Notes: generated from the sequence alone by a model not told the origin. Shown: positions 36,879-45,651, counted from the stretch's first letter. The stretch is DNA of 64,000 nt from Enterobacteriaceae bacterium RIT693 (GCA_009668225.1 WJYK01000001.1:434001-498000); one strand, 5' to 3'. Program-made: numbers and translations.

Positions 36879-37530
36879 GTTAGTCATAAATACCTACGCT
36901 TATGCAGGGGCGGCTAAGGTTCCGTTCACCCGTAGATCTATTTTCCCTGCACGTTCAGAGACGGTGAACGTGTCAGGTGGCATTACGCCATGCCCCCTGA
37001 CGACCCCCGGCGCCCGGCGAGCTCATCGCCGCTAAAGCGGTAAACCCACCGGCTATCACCCAAACAGTCGGGGTCGTTCGCGATTCGTTCCCGACGATCG
37101 CTCTCTTTCGCTGCTCCCGGCAGCTCAACCCCGCCTGAGTTGGGTCATAGCCGGGGGCGATGAGAGCCGGGAACAAGGGCGTGGCTGCGGGTCTTGAAGC
37201 GACTGTGACGTTCTGTGTAGCTGCGGATTTGAAGCGAGGCTCGGTTCCGGCTTAAATCGCCTCCGTTTTCTCTCCGACTGGCCAGGGTCCGGCCGTCGGG
37301 AACGGCCGGAGGCTGAGAGCGTCGGGAACGCATCTCAGGCGACCCAGGACTGGGAGATAAAACGGAGGTCTGCCGCTTCAGCGGTCGATTTATTTGGCCG
37401 GAAGTCCGGGGTCTCGGGGGAATGACGGTGATTCTCCCGAGACGTTCGCCGGTGCAGTGGTGACAGATAAAACAGGATTGGAAGTGAACGGAACCTTAGC
37501 CAACTCTGCATAATTGTGGGTATTTCTAAC
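36879..37530. repeat. Dispersed non-coding repeat, copy 1, with inverted ends
   Basis: A 574-bp core (36920-37493) begins TTCCGTTCAC and ends GTGAACGGAA, exact inverted ends. The inverted repeat continues outward: GGCTAAGG (36912-36919) against CCTTAGCC (37494-37501), then TTATGCAG against CTGCATAA, AAATACC against GGTATTT and GTTAG against CTAAC, out to 36879 and 37530. The core is GC-rich, has no credible gene and is packed with internal palindromes (for example 37291-37313 and 37410-37442). A second core copy of 575 bp, roughly nine-tenths identical by eye, lies at 51217-51791. Confidence 0.88.
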
Positions 37531-37562
37531 AAAAAAACAGCTTCTGGCATCAGCCCCAAACC

Positions 37563-38333
37563 TTAGAGAATCGCCTCCTCGGTCAAAATACGCTTCGCTC
37601 CAAGGTAATGCTCCTGCCAATAATTGTCCGACAACTGGCTAATACGGATATTCAGCCCGGTTCTTGGCGCCTCAATAAACTGCCCGTCCCCCAGATAAAC
37701 CCCAACGTGGTCTGCGCGATCCTGACTTTTGATGCTGAAAAACACCAGGTCGCCACGCTGAAGCTGACGCTGGTTAATCCACTTCAGCCCTCGATCCTGG
37801 AACATGCCGTTGGCGGTACGCGGCAACTTGCGGCTAAGCAGCTGATTATAGGCATAATAAATCAGCCCGCTGCAGTCAAACCCCTGCTCTGGCGTCTGGC
37901 CTCCCCAGACATAAGGTTTACCGAGCTGTTGTTTTAGTCGCTGAATAACTTTATGGAGAGTGTCCTCTACACGAGGGCTAACCATCTCGGCCATAAGCGC
38001 CTCGGTCGCCAGCGGCCACAGACGCTCAGAGCCGCCGATGAGTCCCGGCCGCCAGCGGGTATGCATCGCCAGTTGCTCACGGTTCCAGGCACGAGTAGCC
38101 CGTTTTTCAGCGGCCTGACGTTTTTTCTGCTCGGGTGTAAGGGGAACAACCGCAAGACGCTTTCTGGCGTTGACCAGCAGCCGTTCCCTGTTTTTCATGC
38201 GTTCATGGGCTTCTTTGCTCTGCGGCTGCACGGCCTGAGCCTGCTTCTTAACGGGCTTATGCTTTCCGGCTGGTGAAGCGCATGCCAGTGACGAAAAAAG
38301 GACAAATAGCAGCAGAAAAAAAAATCCCGCCAT
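37563..38333 (-). CDS. yafL: NlpC/P60-family peptidoglycan endopeptidase YafL
   Basis: 256-residue exported C40 peptidase from ATG 38333 (a TTG at 38399 would add 22 residues). A signal peptide ends at ACA|SPAG. A basic coiled linker (about 25-75) is followed by the NlpC/P60 domain from about 140, with the catalytic Cys in GFDCSGLIYYAYN, the His in RADHVGVYLGDG and the third residue in IEAPRTG. The C-terminal GAKRILTEEAIL agrees with my recollection of E. coli YafL, which also sits beside the Flag-2 remnant in K-12. It should cut D-glutamyl-diaminopimelate bonds in stem peptides and could open the wall for flagellar parts. Confidence 0.88.
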   Translation of the reverse strand: MAGFFFLLLFVLFSSLACASPAGKHKPVKKQAQAVQPQSKEAHERMKNRERLLVNARKRLAVVPLTPEQKKRQAAEKRATRAWNREQLAMHTRWRPGLIGGSERLWPLATEALMAEMVSPRVEDTLHKVIQRLKQQLGKPYVWGGQTPEQGFDCSGLIYYAYNQLLSRKLPRTANGMFQDRGLKWINQRQLQRGDLVFFSIKSQDRADHVGVYLGDGQFIEAPRTGLNIRISQLSDNYWQEHYLGAKRILTEEAIL

Positions 38334-38416
38334 ACGCCGGAAAAGTACGGGCGCAGGCGGTAAAGTGGAGACAATTGAGGTGGAAATCGGAATGAACAAA
38401 ACAAATACCTGAAAAC

Positions 38417-39364
38417 TTAACGTACCGAAGACGGCTGCTGTGCAACGCGTTCTGCCAGCGGCTTAATCACTTTCTCGCCATGCTGACCAAAAAACTGGTA
38501 CAGCGAAGCGCTCGCGGAATGGGTCAACACCATGATCTCAATGCGGCGGTTTGCTGAACTGAGCGGGTGTTCAGGATCAAGCAACATCTGGTCTGCCATT
38601 CCGCTAACCTGCAAGACTTTTCCATTATCCAGCCCGCCCCTGGCCAGCGCTTTACGCGCCTGCATGGCGCGTTCACCTGACAGATTCCAGTTGTTATATA
38701 ACTCCTGGTCCCGGAAACGCGTGGCGTCGGTATGACCGGTAATAATAATTTTGTTGTCGATGGAATTCAGCGCTGCAGCAAACTCCGTCAGCAGACGGTT
38801 AAAAAAGGGCGTCAGAATGGCGCTGCTGCGCTGGAACATTTCTCGTTTTTGGTCATCCTGCACCAGAATACGCAGCCCCTGCGGCACAATTTCGATTTGC
38901 AGATTAGACTGCGCGTCATAGGCAGAAGTGATCTTCATGATCACTCGGGCCAAATCTTCGATTTCCTGCTCTGAGCGGCGATTCACGTCTGCCAGACTTT
39001 CCCCCTGGTTTGCCGTGTTGGTCAACGCCTGCAACGCAGCGACATCCTGCTGAATATCACGCCCGGCATCATCCGACTTTGGTTTCCCAGCCAGGATGGT
39101 CACGCTGCCCCCAGAGCCGTTTGGCTGGGTCACTGGCACCGCGGACAGACCGTCAAACAGCGAGTCGCTGTTAAGCAACGAGACAATCTCTTTACGCTCT
39201 TCTTCGGTGACTGCCCCCATAATCCAAAGCACCATAAACAGCGCCATCATGGCGAGCGTAAAGTCGGCAAACGCAACCTTCCACGCCCCGCCATGAACCG
39301 CGTCGTGGCCTTTGCGCGAGGAGCGTTTGATAATGGTGGTATGCCCCTTTGCCTTGCCTCGCAT
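38417..39364 (-). CDS. lafU: Lateral flagellar motor stator protein LafU (MotB-like)
   Basis: 315-residue stator subunit that anchors the motor to peptidoglycan. A single N-terminal membrane helix carries the essential proton-binding Asp (WKVAFADFTLAMMALF, near residue 34), and an OmpA-like domain covers about 160-285 with IIITGHTDATRF and SSANRRIEIMV. The start overlaps the lafT stop by one base. It is the intact form of the gene left as a fragment in E. coli K-12. It is last in the laf transcript before yafL. Confidence 0.93.
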   Translation of the reverse strand: MRGKAKGHTTIIKRSSRKGHDAVHGGAWKVAFADFTLAMMALFMVLWIMGAVTEEERKEIVSLLNSDSLFDGLSAVPVTQPNGSGGSVTILAGKPKSDDAGRDIQQDVAALQALTNTANQGESLADVNRRSEQEIEDLARVIMKITSAYDAQSNLQIEIVPQGLRILVQDDQKREMFQRSSAILTPFFNRLLTEFAAALNSIDNKIIITGHTDATRFRDQELYNNWNLSGERAMQARKALARGGLDNGKVLQVSGMADQMLLDPEHPLSSANRRIEIMVLTHSASASLYQFFGQHGEKVIKPLAERVAQQPSSVR

Positions 39365-40227
39365 TACGCTTCACCCGTCATCTGGTTTACCCAGCCGTCG
39401 AGCGTGGCAAAGGTCGGCTTGGAGTCCATCGGCAGCATTTTGCGTCCGGCATCAACCGCCAGCAGCGTGGGCTTACCGGCAACGTGATTCACCAGCACGG
39501 TTCGCACGCACTCGAGCACCGCCATCAGCTTTTTGGTTCGCTGTTCCATGGCGTTTGCCATCGGGTCCATCAGGCAGTAACAGAAGAAGACGCCAAGAAA
39601 AGTGCCCACCAGCGCGGCCGCCACTTTCACGCCGATCACGGCAATGGAACCATCAATGGACTGCATGGTGATGATAATCCCGAGCACCGCGGCACAAATA
39701 CCGAAACCAGGCATAGCCTCGGCGATACGCTGTAGCGAGCGGGATGGCAGCAGTAAATCTGACTCCATCGCCACCAACTCCTGTTCGAGAATGCCTTCAA
39801 GCTCGTGTTCGTTAATTTTACCCATCGCCATCAGGCGGAAGTTATCCGAGATAAAGGTAATCAGCGCTTTATCGCTAAGGATCAGCGGGTATTTTTGAAA
39901 CAGCGGGCTGCTTTCCGGCACTTCAATATGCTCGTCCAGCACCTTCAGGCCGCCGTCCTGCACCAGCTCCAGCAGCTCAAACAGCAGCATCAGCAGTTGG
40001 CGCTGGTATTCATCGGTATGCTCATTTTTACGCATCACGCCGCGGAACTGGCGATACATTTCGGCCAGTACTGGTTTGGGATTGGCCAGTACTAATGCCC
40101 CAAAACCGGCGCCTAAAATGATAATGATTTCACCAGGCTGCCAAAACGATGCCAGCCGTCCACCGGACATAAGAAAACCGCCGACAACACAGGCGAAAAT
40201 AATCACTAAACCTAATAATTTCTGCAT
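39364..40227 (-). CDS. lafT: Lateral flagellar motor stator protein LafT (MotA-like)
   Basis: 287-residue MotA homologue from the ATG at 40227; the start resembles E. coli MotA (LLGLVIIFACVVGGFLMSGG). A 13-residue longer frame (40266) would overlap lafS and is less likely. There are four membrane segments: two at the N terminus and two around residues 155-215 (PGFGICAAVLGIIITM, VAAALVGTFLGVFFCYCLMDPMA). The cytoplasmic loop contains the charged residues that touch the rotor. With LafU it forms the proton channel of the lateral motor. Confidence 0.92.
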   Translation of the reverse strand: MQKLLGLVIIFACVVGGFLMSGGRLASFWQPGEIIIILGAGFGALVLANPKPVLAEMYRQFRGVMRKNEHTDEYQRQLLMLLFELLELVQDGGLKVLDEHIEVPESSPLFQKYPLILSDKALITFISDNFRLMAMGKINEHELEGILEQELVAMESDLLLPSRSLQRIAEAMPGFGICAAVLGIIITMQSIDGSIAVIGVKVAAALVGTFLGVFFCYCLMDPMANAMEQRTKKLMAVLECVRTVLVNHVAGKPTLLAVDAGRKMLPMDSKPTFATLDGWVNQMTGEA

Positions 40228-40240
40228 GAGTTTCCACTTC

Positions 40241-40939
40241 TCAAAAACGGCTAAAAAACTGCTCAATTTTTTGCGCTATTTTTTTATTCAGCTGACAGAT
40301 TCGTGCCTCCGTCAGCCCCAGCACCAGGGCTATCTCTTTCAGGCTCATTTCATGCTGGTAATAAAGCGTCAAAATCATTTGCTCACGTTCATCAAGGCTT
40401 GCCAGCGCGGTTTTTAGCGTGCGGCTCACCATCACTTCTTCTTCTAAATTTCTGCCATTCAATGGCACTGAATGCGTTTCACTGCTGAGCAACTCATCCA
40501 GGCTGTCCATCGACTTCGCGCAGTCCAGCAGCAAATATTCCTGATACTCTTCGGCGGTGATATCCAGCCGCCCGGCAAGGTCAGAAAAGTTGGGCGGGCG
40601 GCCAAGTTCGCGGGCAATCTCGCGGATGGCATCATTCAATTTATGGGTCTTTTGTCGTAGGCGACGTGGACGCCAGTCAAGCTGGCGTAACTCATCCAGC
40701 ACGGCTCCCCGAATACGGTGCACGGCATAAGCCCCAAATTGCTCATCAGGATGACCATAACGACGCAAAGAACTGAGCAACCCCATCAGGGCTATCTGCT
40801 CCATGTCTTCTTTGTCCATGACGCTGCTTGCCTGATAAGAAAGCTGCTTCACAACCCGGTGCACCAGCGGTAAGTAAGCGTTCACATAATTCGACTCTTC
40901 CGCGGGCGTCAGCGTATCGTCAGCAATAAAATCCATCAT
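40241..40939 (-). CDS. lafS: Lateral flagellar sigma factor LafS (sigma-28 family)
   Basis: 232-residue FliA-type sigma factor. It has region 2 (YLPLVHRVVKQLSY; MEQIALMGLLSSLRRY; RIRGAVLDELRQLDW), region 3 (IREIARELGRPPNFSDLAGRL) and the region 4 helix-turn-helix (LKEIALVLGLTEARICQLNKKI). It should direct RNA polymerase to late lateral-flagellar promoters. Three such promoters with the 8-N11-8 layout are visible in this window before lafB and both flagellins. No matching anti-sigma factor gene lies here. Confidence 0.93.
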   Translation of the reverse strand: MMDFIADDTLTPAEESNYVNAYLPLVHRVVKQLSYQASSVMDKEDMEQIALMGLLSSLRRYGHPDEQFGAYAVHRIRGAVLDELRQLDWRPRRLRQKTHKLNDAIREIARELGRPPNFSDLAGRLDITAEEYQEYLLLDCAKSMDSLDELLSSETHSVPLNGRNLEEEVMVSRTLKTALASLDEREQMILTLYYQHEMSLKEIALVLGLTEARICQLNKKIAQKIEQFFSRF

Positions 40940-40960
40940 TTCCTGTACCGCCGTGGTGAC

Positions 40961-41428
40961 TTACTGAAAGACCAGCTTGCTGATGATCACATCCTGAAAC
41001 GGTACGGTGCTGTTGAGGCTTTTAAAGCGCTCGCTATAGGCCGTCATCAGCTTTCCCTTAAGCTCAGAAACGCTCATGGCCCGTACCTCGTCGTAATTCA
41101 TATCGGACAGGAGGCTCACCGTTGCGCCACGCACCGCGGGAGACATGTCATGGATCGGCTGAACGTTGCGTGGATCATCAGTGGCCAGCGCCAGCTCAAG
41201 TAGCAGGTATCGCTCTTTACTGCCGCTGCTTTGAAGGGTGATAACCACATTTTTGATTTCCACAAACTCAATGTGCTTTTCATCCGAGGAACTGAACAAT
41301 GAGGGCAGCATGCCACTTCCTCCCTCATTCTTCGTTAGCACGTGAGTACCTACTATTGTCAAAGCTGCCGCAAACGCGGCCGCAATAAGGGCAATTAACA
41401 GCCCCAGAGAAAAAGTTTTTACGGTCAT
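40961..41428 (-). CDS. lafF: LafF, FliL-like basal-body membrane protein
   Basis: 155-residue single-pass protein: a membrane helix at about 8-28 (LGLLIALIAAAFAAALTIV), then a periplasmic FliL-type domain (ERYLLLELALATDDPRNVQ ... FQDVIISKLVFQ). FliL supports stator function at the motor. It lies 11 bp after lafE and 21 bp before lafS. Confidence 0.87.
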   Translation of the reverse strand: MTVKTFSLGLLIALIAAAFAAALTIVGTHVLTKNEGGSGMLPSLFSSSDEKHIEFVEIKNVVITLQSSGSKERYLLLELALATDDPRNVQPIHDMSPAVRGATVSLLSDMNYDEVRAMSVSELKGKLMTAYSERFKSLNSTVPFQDVIISKLVFQ

Positions 41429-41439
41429 AATCTTCTTTT

Positions 41440-42486
41440 TTAAACGGTCAGTAAGACGGAGGCATCTTCACGGCGCGCCCGCGCGTCCGTTTCAATGCTC
41501 GCGGCAGCCATAACATCCTGCGACTGCTCCTGCTGCGCCGGCTCTTGCTGGCCGTCACGGCGCCCGCCCTGAGAAGAAACCTGGACATCTACCTGCACAA
41601 AACTCTGCTCGGTCAGGCTCTGACGTAAGTCGTTACTGACCTGCTGAAGCGCGCGATAAATCTCCCCCTGGCTCGCATTAATCGTGACCTGCATGCGGCC
41701 ATTTTCGATATGCACGGCAATCTCTATCTTGCCCATCTCCGGTGGATCAAGGCGGATAGTGGCGTGCTGAATTTGGTTCTTAACCTGTACCTGTAAACGT
41801 TCGCCCAGGGCTGACTGCAGCTGCTGAGTCCAGCGTGAAGGCTCCGGATCCAGTTTGACTGTCGTCGGGATCGCCTGCGTTTCATTACCCGCAACGCCTG
41901 CCTGAGCCATTGGACGTGCGGCTGAGATCGCCACGTTTTCGCCCACGTTCAGCAAAGACAGAGGCGTGAGGGACTCAACGCTTTTCGCTGCCGCCGGCTG
42001 CGCCAGCACGGCCGTCCCGGACTCGGTCAACACGGCGGCAGGCTGCTGAACAGCAGAACCCGCAACGGGAACGCTAACGGCTGAAGGCAACGCCCCATCC
42101 AGTCGCGTCGGAGTAACGGCGCTTGTCACTGCGTCAGTGACCAGATTCACCGGTACTGCTGGATCCACCGGTACTGCCGGAACGGCGTTCACCGCAAGCA
42201 GCCCATCAAGGATTTGCTGGAGCAGCATCACAGGAGCCGTGCCGCCCGCATCATCCGTTCCTTCTTGCGTCTTAGCACTCTCCTGGCCGGGCGCGTCCAG
42301 CGCCGTATCGACAACCGGGACGGAGTGCATCACGTTCAACAGGGCCAGCGTGAAAGGGGGTTGCACGGAGACAGCTACCTGCGAGCCTGCAGGCGTGGCG
42401 GCAACACTCTGTTGCCCCGAAACCGCTCCTGATGCGGTGGTGACGACGACGTCGCTTAGCGTTACCGGAGGAGACGTGATATTCAT
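41440..42486 (-). CDS. lafE: LafE, hook-length control protein (FliK-like)
   Basis: 348-residue protein with a low-complexity Val/Ala/Pro/Thr-rich N-terminal two thirds, typical of molecular-ruler proteins. The C-terminal Flg_hook domain (about 225-315) has HATIRLDPPEMGKIEIAVHIENGRM and SFVQVDVQVSSQGG. It would set the lateral hook length and switch export to filament substrates, although the hook and export genes are not in this window. Its ATG overlaps the lafD stop by one base. Confidence 0.9.
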   Translation of the reverse strand: MNITSPPVTLSDVVVTTASGAVSGQQSVAATPAGSQVAVSVQPPFTLALLNVMHSVPVVDTALDAPGQESAKTQEGTDDAGGTAPVMLLQQILDGLLAVNAVPAVPVDPAVPVNLVTDAVTSAVTPTRLDGALPSAVSVPVAGSAVQQPAAVLTESGTAVLAQPAAAKSVESLTPLSLLNVGENVAISAARPMAQAGVAGNETQAIPTTVKLDPEPSRWTQQLQSALGERLQVQVKNQIQHATIRLDPPEMGKIEIAVHIENGRMQVTINASQGEIYRALQQVSNDLRQSLTEQSFVQVDVQVSSQGGRRDGQQEPAQQEQSQDVMAAASIETDARARREDASVLLTV

Positions 42487-42791
42487 CAGAGAATGTCTCC
42501 TTCATCCATAAACGCCGCATAGGCCGCTATGCCTTCCTGATTGCGACGCTGCAACGCCATCTTGCGCTCCAGCTCTTCACTCTTCAGGCGGCACTTGTCA
42601 TTCACTTTGCGGTGCATACGACGCAGTGCCTCCAGAGCAACCCGCTTTTCGTCGCTAAATGGGCGGCGAGTTAGCGACGCCAGCAGCGAGGCAATTTGCT
42701 TATCCACTTCCTGCACCTGCGACCAGTTTTCATTCCCGGCCGCCACCTCAAGCGCGCGCGTCAGAAAATGAATGACCTGAATATCATCCAT
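42486..42791 (-). CDS. lafD: LafD, FliT-like export chaperone
   Basis: 101-residue, charged, mostly helical protein from ATG 42791, the first codon of MDDIQVIHFLTRALEVA. It lies in the FliT position between the FliS-like and FliK-like genes and has FliT-like size and helix pattern. It probably protects the cap protein LafB. The longer frame from 42923 lies inside lafC and is rejected. It overlaps lafC by 8 bp. Confidence 0.82.
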   Translation of the reverse strand: MDDIQVIHFLTRALEVAAGNENWSQVQEVDKQIASLLASLTRRPFSDEKRVALEALRRMHRKVNDKCRLKSEELERKMALQRRNQEGIAAYAAFMDEGDIL

Positions 42792-43179
42792 GCTGCTGAC
42801 CCATTTTTTGCCACCCGTCCTGCAGGTTCCCGAGGATCTTTTCCACCTCTTCGACATACTCAACGGAAAGCTTATGACTCGCGTCATACAGGCGATAAAC
42901 GCAATAGTCATAAAGGTTGGCAAGGCTTAACGCCAAATCACCGCCTTTTTCATAATCCAGCGCGCTGGTCAGCGCATTGAGGATATCAATGCACTTATTG
43001 ATGCTCTGCACCTTGCGTTCATAGCGGCGGGCAGCAATATGGCTCTTTGCACGAACCAGCTCATCCATCAGGCCGTTGAATAACATCAGCACCAGTTGAT
43101 GAGGGCTGGCAGCCGCGGCCTGAATAGCCAGGTCGGACTGTTGATACTGGCCGAAGCCCTCCTGTTCATTTCCATACAT
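42784..43179 (-). CDS. lafC: LafC, flagellin export chaperone (FliS-like)
   Basis: 131-residue four-helix protein with the FliS hallmarks: AAAASPHQLVLMLFNGLMDELVRAKSHI near residue 25 and KCIDILNALTSALDYEKGGDLALSLANLYDYCVYRL near 67. It binds unpolymerised flagellin in the cytoplasm. It lies 13 bp after lafB. Confidence 0.93.
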   Translation of the reverse strand: MYGNEQEGFGQYQQSDLAIQAAAASPHQLVLMLFNGLMDELVRAKSHIAARRYERKVQSINKCIDILNALTSALDYEKGGDLALSLANLYDYCVYRLYDASHKLSVEYVEEVEKILGNLQDGWQKMGQQHG

Positions 43180-43192
43180 AACTTACTTTCCC

Positions 43193-44512
43193 TTAGGCCA
43201 GGCCAAACATACTCATGGTGTTATTCATCTGCGTCATAATTGATTGCAGCTGGGTAAACTGCTTCAGATAGCGGTTATAGGAGGTGTCATAACGCGCCTG
43301 AATTTTGTCGGCTCGGGTATCGATTTCACTCTGCTGGCGGTCCAGCGTTTCCTGGCGCCCTTTCAACAGCCCGCTGCTGGTATTGAGGTATTTATCCAGC
43401 GACTTATCCATGCTTTTAATCAGCCCGTTGCTGCCGTTAAACAGATCGTTCAGACCGTGGGCGTCATTCAGCAGAGCTTTATCAAGCTTGCTACTGTCGA
43501 TGGATAAGGTGCCGTCGCGGTTGGCGGTAATGCCGTAGTCGGTCATATTTTTGTCACCGAAGGACTGGCGCAACAGGTTATTCAGATCCCTTTCTAACGA
43601 GGCGATACCGGCGTCACCGGCGAACGCGCCGCGATCTTTGCCATCGCTACCGCTGTTGGTCAGCTTGCCCAGTTCAGTTTTCAGCGTATTAAACGCATCC
43701 ACAAAACTCTGCATCTGTTCTTTGGTCGCGGTGTTGTCGACGCCAACATTGATACGCAGAGGCTCATCACCGCTTTTTTGCGCCTTTGTCAGCTCAATGG
43801 TGACACCGTCGATGAGTTTATCGAGGGTATTCGAGCTGCTTTCGTAAACTTTACCGCTCTCTCCGAGCCTGAACTCCGCGTTTCGCGCCTCGGTAATGGT
43901 TTCCGATACGCCAAATTTTTGCGCACTTGCCGGGTCCATTTTGCGGGTATCGAGCTCGACGATATTGTCTTTACCGCTCTCATCGCTGCTCAGCATCAGA
44001 CTGACTTTACCGTCAGTACGAATCAGCGAGGCCGTGACACCCGGCGCATTTTTGTCGTTATTGGTATTGATCTGTTTAGTCAGGTCCGACATTGACTCCA
44101 GGTCATCCATCTCAATGTCCATAGACTTGCCGTTGATGGTGATGGTCATCGTGCCGGTCGCGTTTTTGATTGACTCATCGGTCATATCATCGAACGCAAT
44201 CTGGTGTGCAGAGGCCAACTGCTGAACGAACAGGTTGTATGTCCCTTTCTGCGCGGTACTCCCGGCGGTCACGTTGGCCACGCCGTCGATGTTGGTGGTT
44301 GCCACGTTCTGCAACATGCCACTATCTGTTTTATTCAGCCCGGTCAGGGCAGTACGGAAATCGCTCATCGCGGTACGCAGCGCCGTCAATGCTGCTTTTT
44401 GGGCAGTGAGAGAGCTGGTCTGCTTTTTCAGCGCCGTCTGCATGGCGGCAATGTCGTAGCCTGCCAACTGTGTGGCCAGGGTTTGAGGATCCAGACTGGT
44501 CAAATCAGACAT
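43193..44512 (-). CDS. lafB: LafB, lateral flagellar cap protein (FliD-like)
   Basis: 439-residue filament-cap/hook-associated protein 2. The ATG at 44512 follows CTGGAGATAAAA; a 15-residue longer frame has no ribosome binding site. It has the FliD N-terminal block LTSLDPQTLATQLAGYDIAAMQTALKKQTS, a middle variable domain with LIDGVTIELTKAQKSGDEPLRINV, and the C-terminal coiled segment ending QSIMTQMNNTMSMFGLA. It heads the operon lafB-C-D-E-F-S-T-U behind a sigma-28-like promoter at 44584-44610. Confidence 0.93.
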   Translation of the reverse strand: MSDLTSLDPQTLATQLAGYDIAAMQTALKKQTSSLTAQKAALTALRTAMSDFRTALTGLNKTDSGMLQNVATTNIDGVANVTAGSTAQKGTYNLFVQQLASAHQIAFDDMTDESIKNATGTMTITINGKSMDIEMDDLESMSDLTKQINTNNDKNAPGVTASLIRTDGKVSLMLSSDESGKDNIVELDTRKMDPASAQKFGVSETITEARNAEFRLGESGKVYESSSNTLDKLIDGVTIELTKAQKSGDEPLRINVGVDNTATKEQMQSFVDAFNTLKTELGKLTNSGSDGKDRGAFAGDAGIASLERDLNNLLRQSFGDKNMTDYGITANRDGTLSIDSSKLDKALLNDAHGLNDLFNGSNGLIKSMDKSLDKYLNTSSGLLKGRQETLDRQQSEIDTRADKIQARYDTSYNRYLKQFTQLQSIMTQMNNTMSMFGLA

Positions 44513-44583
44513 TTTTATCTCCAGAAATACGGGCACGCCGGACTGACTGAACGCCATATGCCGTTAATACACCTCTTACTTAG

Positions 44584-44610
44584 CAATTGGCGTGCCAGGT
44601 TTTTACTTTA
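44584..44610 (-). promoter_or_regulatory. Sigma-28-like promoter of the lafB operon
   Basis: On the minus strand TAAAGTAA, 11 bp, GCCAATTG: the -35 TAAAG is exact and the spacing fits the sigma-28 layout TAAAGTTT-N11-GCCGATAA. It lies about 72 bp before the lafB ATG. Confidence 0.65.
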
Positions 44611-44685
44611 ATTAAATCAATGCATTAATTGATTAAAGGAAGAAGCGCTTCCGCATGAGAGGAAAGAGAAACGCAACAGGTAGAA

Positions 44686-44717
44686 ACAAAAACACCGCCC
44701 TAAAGCGGTGTTTTTTT
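44686..44717. terminator. Intrinsic terminator after flagellin gene 1
   Basis: AACACCGC (44691-44698) pairs with GCGGTGTT (44705-44712) across CCTAAA, with A and T runs outside, so it can stop transcription in both directions. The same hairpin recurs after the second flagellin gene. Confidence 0.85.
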
Positions 44718-44737
44718 GTCATCTCGTGCGTGAGGTA

Positions 44738-45601
44738 TTAACCCAGCAGAGACATCACCATGCCGGACATGCTGTTGGACTGTTTCAGCATCGACATACT
44801 GGTCTGCGCCAGCATCTGGTTACGGGTCATTGAGGAGGCTTCACTTGCGAAGTCCGCATCCTGAATGTTACCCAGCGCCAGCTCGGTATTGTCTTTCATG
44901 TTTGCCAGGTTCGCCGCCGTGTGGCCCAGACGGTTGATGTTGGCACCCAGGCTTGAACGTACGGTACCGACGTTTTCCAGTGCGGATTCGATGTTCGTGA
45001 TCGCTGTTGCATAGTCTGGCGCGGCACCGCTTGCATTGGCTTTCAGAGTAATAGAAGACAGGCCGCCGCTTGCGTTGGTGAGGGAGTCATTCACATTAGT
45101 CATTTCAGCAGAGAGATTGACGCTCATGTTTTCCTGAGAGCTCGCACCGATCTGGAAATTCATTGTATTTTCCAGTTTACCGCCGGTCAGGAGTTTCTCA
45201 CCGCCGTAGGTGGTATTACCCATGATGTTGGTCAACTCTTTGTTCAGCTCCTGGAACTCAGAGTCCAGTGCTTCGCGATCTTTTGATGAGTTGGTGTCGT
45301 TCGCTGCCTGGGTTGCCAGGTCTTTCATGCGGTACATAATGTTGCTGACTTCGTCGAACGCACCTTCTGCGGTCTGCAGCATCGCGGTTGCGTCAGAGAT
45401 GTTGCGCTGGGCAACGGCCATACCGTTGCTCTGGCCCTGCAGGCGGGAAGCAATCTGCATGCCGGCGGCATCATCGGCAGCAGAGTTAATGCGCTTGCCG
45501 GTCCCCAGACGTTCCATTGCGGTGGACAGCATGCTGTTGGATTTATTCAGCGCATTGATGGACGACATGGAAGAGCCGCTGGTGAAAATAGATAAAGACA
45601 T
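44738..45601 (-). CDS. lafA: Lateral flagellin LafA, copy 1
   Basis: 287-residue flagellin, short as lateral flagellins usually are. It has the conserved N-terminal D0/D1 region (SSINALNKSNSMLSTAMERLGTGKRINSAADDAAGMQIA) and C-terminal D1/D0 region ending SNSMSGMVMSLLG. The middle (about 127-205) is a short variable domain. The first 126 and last 70 or so residues are practically identical to copy 2. It has its own sigma-28-like promoter and terminator. Confidence 0.94.
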   Translation of the reverse strand: MSLSIFTSGSSMSSINALNKSNSMLSTAMERLGTGKRINSAADDAAGMQIASRLQGQSNGMAVAQRNISDATAMLQTAEGAFDEVSNIMYRMKDLATQAANDTNSSKDREALDSEFQELNKELTNIMGNTTYGGEKLLTGGKLENTMNFQIGASSQENMSVNLSAEMTNVNDSLTNASGGLSSITLKANASGAAPDYATAITNIESALENVGTVRSSLGANINRLGHTAANLANMKDNTELALGNIQDADFASEASSMTRNQMLAQTSMSMLKQSNSMSGMVMSLLG

Positions 45602-45651
45602 AGTAAATCCCCTTGATTCGTTTCGTGTTATGTAGCTTCCGTTATCTAATC

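Noticed and set aside
36973-37559. Several 60-75-codon frames inside repeat copy 1 and their counterparts in copy 2
   Set aside because: They arise from the GC-rich repeat, the frames differ in length between copies and lack ribosome binding sites; structure rather than coding explains the conservation.
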